A stretch of DNA of 5,636 nucleotides from Bacteroidota bacterium. GTDB lineage: Bacteria; Bacteroidota; Bacteroidia; Bacteroidales; VadinHA17. Position 1 is the first letter of the stretch. Every line of letters starts with the position of its first letter. Position numbers and translations under genes: made by a program. The notes beneath the pieces are model-generated. The model did not search any database, was not told where the DNA came from, and saw nothing but the letters and a program-made list of their open reading frames with translations. The DNA lies in assembly GCA_006227095.1 (NCBI GenBank), contig SBFZ01000027.1:1-5636 (forward strand), given 5' to 3'. Positions 1-5,636 of this stretch are shown piece after piece.

Positions 1-1043
1 TCCCTGTCGTTCCTTATGAGCTTTTTCGCATGTTCAACCCTGTAGAATGCCAGCATCTCAAAGAAGTTCATGTTCATCTTTTCATTGATCACCTGCGAGA
101 CATGGTGCGATGATTCGCCGATCTGCCTTGCAAGACCGGAAAGTGAGGCCAGGTTGTTGGTAAAAAAGGAATTTGCCTCCATTTCATGCTTTATCTTTTT
201 GATGATCATTTCTTTATCCTGCTCAGAAAGAGATGATTTACGGTATTTTACCTCGGGGAAGGAGAGGAATGAGCCGGGCCGGTCAAAGAAGTCGGACCGG
301 TTCAGTATCTGGTAGGAGGTGGAATAAATCATAAAAGAGACGTAAGAGGCAACAAGATATCCGCCCACATCACTCCTCATTCCGAAATATACTTTGGTAA
401 TTACCATAATGGTCAGAAGTATGAGAATATGAATGGCTGAATTCCTCAGAACACGAAGCTGCAGATTGCCAGTTCTGAAAAGAGGTTGTTTTGCCTCCCT
501 GAATTTTCTCAGCAGCGTGATGATTGCCAGTGAAATATAGGTTACTAACTGGATTAGCATCAGTTGGTTGACAAAGACCCTGATACCCAGCGGATCATCA
601 GAAACTGCTGTTTCAACTGTAAGATAGTCCCAGTCGGGGTGTTTGGTCTGTACGAAGGAATTATACTTCATTTCGTCCGGCTGGATGAACTGGAAGACCA
701 TGTAGAAGGTCCACAGAAAGAGGGGAATAAAATGGACCCACTCCTTTCTTCTGGTTTCCGGATTCAGGCTGCTTCTTATGTAGAGGTAGAACAGGGGGGC
801 AAACGCAAAATTGAGAGATTCGCTGAAGTTGGTAAGGTAAAGGGCCCTGACGATATACCCTGTGTTGTTGAGCCACTCCTCGAAGATGGCAAGAGCCATG
901 GTAACAAGCAGGAGGCCCTGGAAGAGGTTGGCCCTCCTGTTGCCGCCGGAGTTTTTTATAAAGAACCATGAAATAAGGAGTCCCTGGAATACTCCCAGGA
1001 AAATAATGACATCAAAGATGCCAACGTGGATTTCGGTGCGCAT
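1..1043 (-). CDS. Membrane-bound AraC-family transcriptional regulator (7 TM helices plus HTH), partial at 3' end
   Basis: The reading frame stays open for 347 codons from an ATG at 1043 down to the window edge, so the C-terminus is missing. An in-frame TAA lies two codons before this ATG, which fixes the start at this ATG or a later one. Hydrophobic segments lie near residues 8-28, 39-56, 75-90, 102-120, 158-178, 202-220 and 227-245, giving about seven membrane helices. A cytoplasmic linker (about 250-290) follows, then an AraC/XylS-type helix-turn-helix beginning near residue 292. Its marks are LASLSGLARQIGES, SHHVSQVINEK and then FFEMLAFYRVEHAKKLI. This is the architecture of the Bacteroidota regulators that bind DNA while anchored in the inner membrane; the signal such proteins sense is mostly unknown. 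The missing part should be the end of the second HTH subdomain. It is transcribed away from the CPBP gene across a shared upstream region, so that gene is a natural candidate target, which is inference. Family call is secure; ligand and regulon are not known. Confidence 0.88.
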   Translation of the reverse strand, partial: MRTEIHVGIFDVIIFLGVFQGLLISWFFIKNSGGNRRANLFQGLLLVTMALAIFEEWLNNTGYIVRALYLTNFSESLNFAFAPLFYLYIRSSLNPETRRKEWVHFIPLFLWTFYMVFQFIQPDEMKYNSFVQTKHPDWDYLTVETAVSDDPLGIRVFVNQLMLIQLVTYISLAIITLLRKFREAKQPLFRTGNLQLRVLRNSAIHILILLTIMVITKVYFGMRSDVGGYLVASYVSFMIYSTSYQILNRSDFFDRPGSFLSFPEVKYRKSSLSEQDKEMIIKKIKHEMEANSFFTNNLASLSGLARQIGESSHHVSQVINEKMNMNFFEMLAFYRVEHAKKLIRNDR

Positions 1044-1053
1044 GGTCAGTTAT

Positions 1054-1066
1054 CCCTGTCTCAGGG
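1054..1066. promoter_or_regulatory. Perfect hyphenated palindrome in front of the regulator gene
   Basis: CCCTG-TCT-CAGGG is a perfect 5-base inverted repeat around a 3-base centre. It ends 10 bases before the regulator's ATG and lies at about the place where transcription from the candidate promoter at 1073-1104 would start. It could be an operator half-site pair for autoregulation or a small hairpin near the ribosome landing site. Chance occurrence is possible for a repeat this short. Confidence 0.35.
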
Positions 1067-1072
1067 GCTGAA

Positions 1073-1104
1073 TAAAGTTATTAAATTATTATGTAAACGG
1101 GCAA
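1073..1104 (-). promoter_or_regulatory. Candidate Bacteroidota-type promoter of the regulator gene
   Basis: Read on the minus strand, TTG (1104-1102) is followed after 21 bases by TAACTTTA (1080-1073). This is one mismatch from the phylum's -7 element TAnnTTTG, at a spacing near the usual range. The start of transcription would fall near 1066, giving a leader of about 20 bases. The surrounding 1075-1095 stretch is strongly AT-rich compared with the neighbouring genes. The missing final G makes this a moderate call. Confidence 0.35.
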
Positions 1105-1197
1105 CTTAGCAGACAGCAGACTGAGAGTGAAAGGCAATTCTGCATATTTTTACAACCAGTCTTATATCGATTGAATGAAGATCATCAACTGAACCAG

Positions 1198-1947
1198 ATG
1201 GAAAACACCCTGACTCCAACAGATGCACGGCCATCCTCCGAAGGTAAAAGGCACAAAATGCTGCCCCTCATGTCACTTCTTGTGAGCAGGATGGTGTTAT
1301 TCCTGCTTTTCCAGTCGTTGATAGCCCTTGTCCTTGGCTCATGGAGCAGGTCAGAGGGATACTGGCTGCTGACTGCCACGCTGACCAACCTGGTTAGTAT
1401 TTCATTTCTGGTGTTTCTTCTGAGGAGGGAGAATGAAAGCTTTATAAAACTCTTTCGCTTCAGGGGGGATAACCTCAAAAAGGATATCCTCATTTTCGCT
1501 GGACTTACGCTGCTATGCGGTCCGGTCGTTTTCGGGCCAAACTGGCTCCTCTCCAACTGGCTCTGGGATAATCCGGAGATACCTGTGGCCATGATGTTTC
1601 GTCCCATTGAGAAATGGCTGGCAATATTGCTTGCCATCATCTTCCCTGTCACCATTGCCTTTGCCGAACTGGCAACTTATTTCGGCTATATTATGCCCAG
1701 GCTCAGGTCCGGTTTTAAATCAGGGTTGCCTGCGCTGATGCTGCCGGTGTTGTTTCTCTCCCTTCAGCATATAACGATGCCATTCATACCGGATCTCACT
1801 TTTGTATTATATCGTGCCGTTGTTTTCCTTCCGTTTGCACTGCTGATAGGTATTGCGATATACCGCAGGCCATCGCTCTTTCCGTATTTTGCCATACTTC
1901 ACGGGATCATGGATTTTGGCACCGCCATGATGTTTCTGATCGGTTGA
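1198..1947 (+). CDS. CPBP-family (CAAX protease / bacteriocin-processing) intramembrane metalloprotease-like protein
   Basis: From the ATG at 1198 this is a 249-residue membrane protein. A TTG at 1171 in the same frame would add nine polar residues; I prefer the ATG, but no ribosome binding site settles it. About seven hydrophobic segments lie near 23-48, 56-75, 95-115, 140-160, 177-195, 203-222 and 228-247. The last three carry the family's motif positions: E157 in a segment ending YFGYIMPRL, H191 in FLSLQH, and H235 with D239 in HGIMD. These match the glutamate, the two histidines and the Asn/Asp of the Rce1-like active site. Motif 1 is unusual: instead of EExxxR it reads ELATYF, so the second Glu and the Arg are missing. 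Bacterial members act on unknown substrates and are often linked to bacteriocin immunity or protein processing; no bacteriocin-like gene is seen here. It is divergent from the membrane regulator and convergent with the peptidase. Fold call is fairly secure, catalytic activity uncertain. Confidence 0.75.
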   Translation: MENTLTPTDARPSSEGKRHKMLPLMSLLVSRMVLFLLFQSLIALVLGSWSRSEGYWLLTATLTNLVSISFLVFLLRRENESFIKLFRFRGDNLKKDILIFAGLTLLCGPVVFGPNWLLSNWLWDNPEIPVAMMFRPIEKWLAILLAIIFPVTIAFAELATYFGYIMPRLRSGFKSGLPALMLPVLFLSLQHITMPFIPDLTFVLYRAVVFLPFALLIGIAIYRRPSLFPYFAILHGIMDFGTAMMFLIG

Positions 1948-2079
1948 TCTCCGATGCTCTGGTTAAGGAACCAGGGTTCAACTGGCAATGCGGGTCCGGA
2001 ATTACGCGCCCGGGTCATCGAACCCAAAGCATCCAGATTCTCAGTGTTTCCGGTATCAGTCTTCAGACCGGATGTAAAC

Positions 2080-2102
2080 AAAAAAACCGGCTTTCACCGG
2101 TT
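2080..2102 (-). terminator. Rho-independent terminator of the S46 peptidase gene
   Basis: On the minus strand AACCGG, a six-base loop (TGAAAG) and CCGGTT form a perfect six-pair stem, followed by five more T bases (seven T in all with the two in the stem). The structure begins nine bases after the peptidase stop codon at 2112. On the plus strand there is no adequate T tract, so it is probably not an efficient terminator for the CPBP gene. The rest of the 164-base convergent gap holds no gene that I can support. Confidence 0.8.
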
Positions 2103-2111
2103 CTTCTGAAT

Positions 2112-4259
2112 TCATTTTATTCCCATCTCTTTAAGCAGGAATCCGGCATTGCCGAATTTTTCCGTGATGAAGAGGACATACCTGAAATCAACGGAGATGC
2201 ATCTCTGGAGCTCATAGTCATATTGCCAGTTACTGGTCATTGCTTCCCAGTTGCCGTCAAAGGCTATGCCTATGATCTCTCCCCTGGCATTCAGGACCGG
2301 GCTTCCGCTGTTGCCTCCTGTTATATCACACTGGTTCAGGAATGCGACCGGTACATCACCCAGTTCAGGATCAACCCATCTGCCGAGGTCCTTTTTCTCC
2401 CTCAGACTTACCAGTTCTGCCGGAGCATCAAAAGGTTCCGTACCGGTGTTTTTCTCAATGACACCTTTAAGAGTGGTAAAGGGCTCGTACCAGACTGCAT
2501 CGGCAGGCCTGTAACCTTTCACCGGACCCCATGTAAACCTTATTGTTCCGCTGGCATCAGGATAGAGGGTTGATCCCTTCCATTCATAAAGGGCCTCTAC
2601 ATACTCCTTCCTCAGAGGTGTCACCCGTGCTCCGAACGCATTTGATATCTCAGCGGCCTCATCTGAAACCGGGTAAATTGCAGCAGCAATGCCTATGAAC
2701 GGGTCATTAAGCGCGGTAAGTTCAGCAGGTGATTTGCCAACAAGGCTCTGGGCAAACTGCAGATCCTTCATGCGGCTGGAGGCGTATGCCTTATCAACCC
2801 ATTGTTCAGGTGTGACAGATGGATTGTCAAGGATATAATCAAGAGCCTCAATACGCTGATCCCCCTTAAGGTTGCCTGCCATCTTGAGAGCCCTGAGCAG
2901 CAGTGCCCTGTCAACAGGCTCATAATAATCGTTGTATGTGTATGTTAGCCCTTCCGCAAATTCATTCAAAGCCTCAGGTGTAAGTCCGGGTTGTCTCTCC
3001 CCTTCAGGCTTCGCCATCTCCATTGCCAGCCCGTATATATTGTTTGCAACGCCTGTCATGGAACCTGCCAGTATACCCTGGAGGATGCCAAGGACATTGT
3101 CCCTGTCATATGTTCTTGCAATGATGTCATACTGCTCCTTTTCCCTGGCCAGGAGGTTGCCGTACCTTGCTTTTCTTTCCGGGGTACCGTTGGCCCATTC
3201 AAGGAATTCCTTTTCAAAGGCAAGCTTCTTTCCGAGGAAATTTGTCTTTTTCATTCCTTCAATGTTTCCCTGGTAATTCTTCAGGGTATTCTCCAGCCCT
3301 CTCACGAGGCTTGCCATCTTAAGTTCCCCCGCATGATCATCTTTTGTCAGCTCATTGCTGATGGCAACAACTTCCCTGAAGTTACTGACCGTGAACGGAT
3401 AATTCCGGTTGAGGTTCCAGTCAACTGAATTGGAGGAACGGTAGCGTGTTGTAAACCCGGGATATCCGATGATAAAGTTGAAGTCACCTTCATCAATGTC
3501 ACCCATGGATGGTTTTAGCCACACCTGGGGTTTGTAGGGTACGTTTTCAGGACTGTATTCAGTTCCTTCTCCAGCAACGTTGACATATACCCTCATAAAT
3601 GAAAAGTCACCTGTATGCCTTGGCCACATCCAGTTGTCAATTTCACCGCCATAATTACCAATTGAGATCGGGGGAGAATAGACAATACGGATATCCTTAA
3701 ACACCTTGTAGGTATGCATCATATATTGTTTTCCTTCGAAGAGTGCAACAATATCTGCCTCCATGTCAGCACCTTCCTTCTCAACTGCCCTGGTCATCTC
3801 AGTTATCTTTTCGTTGATCTTCCGGTCTCTTTCAACAGGGTCAGTAATATTACTGACGGCGGAAAGAATTTCTTCAGTGACATCTTTCATTTCCGTCATC
3901 ATCTTTGCCTGGTACCCCGGGGCACTTATCTCTTCAGTGCGCTTCTGTGCCAGGAACCCTTTTGTCAGGTAGTCACTGCTGACACTTGATGCCCTCTGCA
4001 GGGCAGTGTATGCGACATGATGATTGGTGACAACCAGTCCTTCAGGAGAAACGAACGATGCTGAGCCACCTCCGAGTTGCAGGACAGCCCATGACAGGGA
4101 GGGTTTGCCCGGTGTATAGATCTTCTCAACCGGGATCTGAAGCCCCTTTGCGGGGAGGTCAAGCTGTCCGATCTGTGACAGCATCCACATTCCTTCCTGC
4201 GAAACAGCAGCAAGGGAGGTCATTACGCAAATGACTGCAATTACAATCAGCTTCTTCAT
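2112..4259 (-). CDS. S46-family dipeptidyl-peptidase, DPP7-like
   Basis: A complete 715-residue protein, in line with the 710-720 residues usual for DPP7 and DPP11. A signal peptide (MKK, hydrophobic 4-18, likely cut after AVS at 20) places it in the periplasm or outer envelope and supports the chosen start. The mature N-terminus begins EGMWML, as is typical. The chymotrypsin-like triad is visible: H81 in TNHH, D218 in RHTGDF and S651 in GGNSGSPV. The helical domain that closes over the cleft would be roughly 275-570. DNWMW at 208-212 and FDG at 667-669 are family motifs near the substrate's N-terminus. The residue 18 positions after the catalytic Ser is G669; DPP7 has Gly here and acidic-specific DPP11 has Arg, so a preference for hydrophobic P1 residues is inferred. 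Such enzymes release dipeptides for uptake as carbon and nitrogen source. It has its own promoter and terminator, so it is likely monocistronic. Both cysteines of the usual bridge beside the catalytic His are absent. Confidence 0.95.
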   Translation of the reverse strand: MKKLIVIAVICVMTSLAAVSQEGMWMLSQIGQLDLPAKGLQIPVEKIYTPGKPSLSWAVLQLGGGSASFVSPEGLVVTNHHVAYTALQRASSVSSDYLTKGFLAQKRTEEISAPGYQAKMMTEMKDVTEEILSAVSNITDPVERDRKINEKITEMTRAVEKEGADMEADIVALFEGKQYMMHTYKVFKDIRIVYSPPISIGNYGGEIDNWMWPRHTGDFSFMRVYVNVAGEGTEYSPENVPYKPQVWLKPSMGDIDEGDFNFIIGYPGFTTRYRSSNSVDWNLNRNYPFTVSNFREVVAISNELTKDDHAGELKMASLVRGLENTLKNYQGNIEGMKKTNFLGKKLAFEKEFLEWANGTPERKARYGNLLAREKEQYDIIARTYDRDNVLGILQGILAGSMTGVANNIYGLAMEMAKPEGERQPGLTPEALNEFAEGLTYTYNDYYEPVDRALLLRALKMAGNLKGDQRIEALDYILDNPSVTPEQWVDKAYASSRMKDLQFAQSLVGKSPAELTALNDPFIGIAAAIYPVSDEAAEISNAFGARVTPLRKEYVEALYEWKGSTLYPDASGTIRFTWGPVKGYRPADAVWYEPFTTLKGVIEKNTGTEPFDAPAELVSLREKKDLGRWVDPELGDVPVAFLNQCDITGGNSGSPVLNARGEIIGIAFDGNWEAMTSNWQYDYELQRCISVDFRYVLFITEKFGNAGFLLKEMGIK

Positions 4260-4402
4260 GGTAGTTGTTTTAGCAATTTTTCCAATAAATAATTATTTGA
4301 TGGCTTTCGGCCACCATTAGGGTTATTATCATTTCACAGATTGCCTGTCCAAAGCAATTCAACGCTGGTCTGTATGGTTTCAGCCGGCATTGATAATACT
4401 CC

Positions 4403-4432
4403 CAAATATATGAAATTCAGAGATTAATTCAA
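4403..4432 (-). promoter_or_regulatory. Bacteroidota-type promoter of the S46 peptidase gene
   Basis: On the minus strand TTG (4432-4430), 19 bases and TATATTTG (4410-4403) match the -33 and -7 elements of the Bacteroidota primary sigma factor exactly (TTG and TAnnTTTG). Transcription would begin near 4396, leaving a leader of about 135 bases before the peptidase ATG at 4259. It sits in the gap after the antiporter stop codon, which supports separate transcription of the peptidase. Confidence 0.6.
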
Positions 4433-4461
4433 TACCCTTCCGGGAATTAGTTACCATACTG

Positions 4462-5412
4462 TCAGCGCGCCACAAAAAAGACAGTATAAATGACATAGGC
4501 TGCCAGTAAAATGGCTGCCTCCCACCTGTCAAGCCTTTTCCTGCCTCCGGTAAACATCAGGATGAACAGAACCACGGTACCGAGTGCAAGGAAATAAATA
4601 TCAGTGTTGAAGGACCTGTCATATGCGAGAGGCCGGATTACCGAGCTTACACCCAGTATCAGGAAGATATTGAAGATATTGGAGCCAATGATGTTCCCTA
4701 CTGCAATGTCATTGTTTCTTTTCAGGGCGGCAACTACCGAGGTCGCCAGCTCCGGCAGGGAGGTTCCGGCAGCAACTATTGTCAGGCCGATGATCTTCTC
4801 ACTTATGCCGAATTCAGTGGCTATATTTATTGCATTGTCGACGACAAGTCTTCCGCCACCTACAAGTCCTCCGAGACCAACAAGTATCAACCCCCATATT
4901 TTTAGGGTAGTGTATTGTTTATGCGGCTCTTCCGGTTCCGGGATATCAACTTTGAGCTGGTTTTTTACATACCAGAGGAAAAAGCCGAACATTGCCAGAA
5001 GAATGATTCCGTCAATGCGCGACATCACCGGAGCGTCAGACAGGAAGAAATCATTGGCAAAAAGGAAAAGGAGCACAACTGCTATGAACGAAAGCGGTAT
5101 CTCTCTCCAGACAGTTGTTGAGTGGACCGCAAGAGGAGTTATAATCCCGGCGATGCCCAGAATTACGAAAAGATTGAAATTGTTACTGCCGATTACGTTT
5201 CCGAAGGCAATGGCCTGGTGATCCTGGATGGAGGCAAAGAGGTTCACCACCAGTTCCGGGGCGGAGGTGCCGAATGCCACCACCGTAAGACCGATTGCAA
5301 GATCTGAGATATTATGCCTGCGTGCCAGTGCTGATGCACCTGTTACAAGCCAGTCAGCACCCTTTATCAGGATCACAAACCCGACAAGTAAAAGCCCGAT
5401 GTCAAGTATCAT
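4462..5412 (-). CDS. Calcium/sodium antiporter (CaCA family, YrbG-like)
   Basis: A complete 316-residue inner-membrane protein of the size normal for bacterial members. It shows the two inverted alpha repeats that form the ion path. Repeat 1 spans about 41-86 with GTSAPEL (E53) and GNVIGSN (71-77). Repeat 2 spans about 209-254 with GTSLPEL (E221) and GNIIGSN (239-245). By analogy with the archaeal NCX_Mj structure, the two glutamates are calcium ligands. Hydrophobic segments near 5-20, 38-58, 68-92, 104-120, 131-149, 172-190, 206-228, 238-258, 272-288 and 297-314 give the expected ten helices in a 5+5 plan. The halves are joined by a short acidic loop (about 150-170, including PEPEEP) rather than the large regulatory loop of animal exchangers. 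It likely exports Ca2+ using the Na+ gradient; use of K+ or H+ cannot be excluded. The start at 5412 opens directly into the first helix. It follows the epimerase gene by 27 bases with no separate promoter that I can see, so the two are probably cotranscribed. Confidence 0.93.
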   Translation of the reverse strand: MILDIGLLLVGFVILIKGADWLVTGASALARRHNISDLAIGLTVVAFGTSAPELVVNLFASIQDHQAIAFGNVIGSNNFNLFVILGIAGIITPLAVHSTTVWREIPLSFIAVVLLFLFANDFFLSDAPVMSRIDGIILLAMFGFFLWYVKNQLKVDIPEPEEPHKQYTTLKIWGLILVGLGGLVGGGRLVVDNAINIATEFGISEKIIGLTIVAAGTSLPELATSVVAALKRNNDIAVGNIIGSNIFNIFLILGVSSVIRPLAYDRSFNTDIYFLALGTVVLFILMFTGGRKRLDRWEAAILLAAYVIYTVFFVAR

Positions 5413-5439
5413 TAATTTTGGTTATTTCGAATTTCCCGG

Positions 5440-5636
5440 TTAAGCTTTGGACCTGTAGGCCTGGCAGGTGGTCCGTATTCCCTCCTCATACGGGGTGGCC
5501 CTTACACCGAAGCGTCCGGTGAATTTTGAGGAATCAAAGAAATAGTCCCTGTCATACTGGTACATCATCTCAGGCATCTCTTTCATGACGGGGATGAAGA
5601 GTCCAAGTGGAGGAAGCATCCATTTGGGCAGAATGG
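5440..5636 (-). CDS. NAD-dependent epimerase/dehydratase-like protein, C-terminal fragment
   Basis: The last 64 codons of a gene that enters from the right edge; the stop is TAA at 5440-5442. The fragment reads as the tail of an extended short-chain dehydrogenase/epimerase. A helix with GLFIPVMKEMPEMMYQYD is followed by YFFDSSKF, then GRFGVRATPYEEGIR. The last part is the usual ending, in which a residual domain describes the FG-hydrophobic-x-ATP loop and the helix after it (EEGIRTT). The NAD-binding Rossmann domain and the catalytic YxxxK lie outside the window, so the substrate (a nucleotide sugar or other) cannot be named. It is upstream of the antiporter on the same strand with a 27-base gap. 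A different subfamily of the same superfamily is possible; a fully unrelated protein is unlikely. Confidence 0.72.
   Translation of the reverse strand, partial: ILPKWMLPPLGLFIPVMKEMPEMMYQYDRDYFFDSSKFTGRFGVRATPYEEGIRTTCQAYRSKA

Noticed and set aside
564..971. Open frames on both strands in the region of the regulator gene (564-971 plus and 661-969 minus)
   Set aside because: Both overlap the membrane part of the regulator in other frames. The regulator frame is open for the whole 1043 bases and ends in a clear AraC domain.
1145..1152. TATTTTTA as a possible -7 element for the CPBP gene
   Set aside because: It is one mismatch from TAnnTTTG but no TTG lies at a suitable distance upstream, so support is too weak to list.
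1955..2045. tRNA-like pieces (GGGTTCGAT on the minus strand, CCAGGGTTCAACTGG on the plus strand)
   Set aside because: The T-arm-like pieces do not have a proper five-pair stem with a seven-base loop and no acceptor, D or anticodon arms can be placed around them.
2049..2072. Inverted repeat TCCGGT ... ACCGGA next to the peptidase terminator
   Set aside because: Six pairs with a 12-base loop and no T tract after it on either strand; could be chance, and the adjacent terminator already explains termination.
1944..2573. Open frame of 209 codons on the plus strand overlapping the end of the CPBP gene by a few bases
   Set aside because: Most of it runs antisense to the conserved catalytic end of the S46 peptidase, it starts with TTG, and its translation shows no recognisable domain. 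It is a shadow of the peptidase gene.
4436..4452. Possible terminator after the antiporter (CCC-GGAA-GGG)
   Set aside because: Only three firm pairs and no T run follows on the minus strand, so I do not call it a terminator.
4604..5221. Open frame of 205 codons on the plus strand
   Set aside because: Entirely antisense to the antiporter, whose alpha repeats are intact on the other strand; composition is what a complementary shadow of a membrane protein gives.

Overview
This is an ordinary chromosomal stretch that looks like Bacteroidota (Bacteroidales or a near relative). The grounds are a secreted S46-family dipeptidyl-peptidase, a transmembrane AraC-type regulator of the kind common in that phylum, gene starts with A-rich leaders and no clear Shine-Dalgarno, heavy use of AGG for arginine, and one good match to the Bacteroidota promoter pattern (TTG, 19 bases, TAnnTTTG).

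Layout from left to right. (1) The left edge to 1043, minus strand: a seven-helix membrane protein with a C-terminal AraC-type helix-turn-helix, cut off by the window edge. (2) 1198-1947, plus strand: a CPBP/CAAX-protease-like membrane protein, divergent from the regulator across about 150 bases that hold a candidate promoter and a short perfect palindrome. (3) 1948-2111: a convergent gap with the intrinsic terminator of the next gene. (4) 2112-4259, minus strand: a complete S46 dipeptidyl-peptidase with signal peptide and full catalytic triad, more like DPP7 than DPP11 at the specificity position. (5) 4260-4461: its upstream region, with a good promoter and a leader of about 135 bases. (6) 4462-5412, minus strand: a complete calcium/sodium antiporter with both alpha repeats. 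(7) 5440 to the right edge, minus strand: the C-terminus of an NAD-dependent epimerase/dehydratase-like protein, 27 bases ahead of the antiporter and probably in the same transcript.

The genes do not form one pathway. The peptidase releases dipeptides from peptides outside the cytoplasm, the antiporter handles calcium export, and the epimerase tail belongs to a locus beyond the window. The one pairing that may be functional is the membrane regulator with the divergent CPBP protein. I found no CRISPR array, mobile element, RNA gene or phage gene, and nothing that I would call a new system. The most noteworthy details are the altered first motif of the CPBP protein, the loss of both members of a conserved cysteine pair in the peptidase, and the palindrome in front of the regulator gene.
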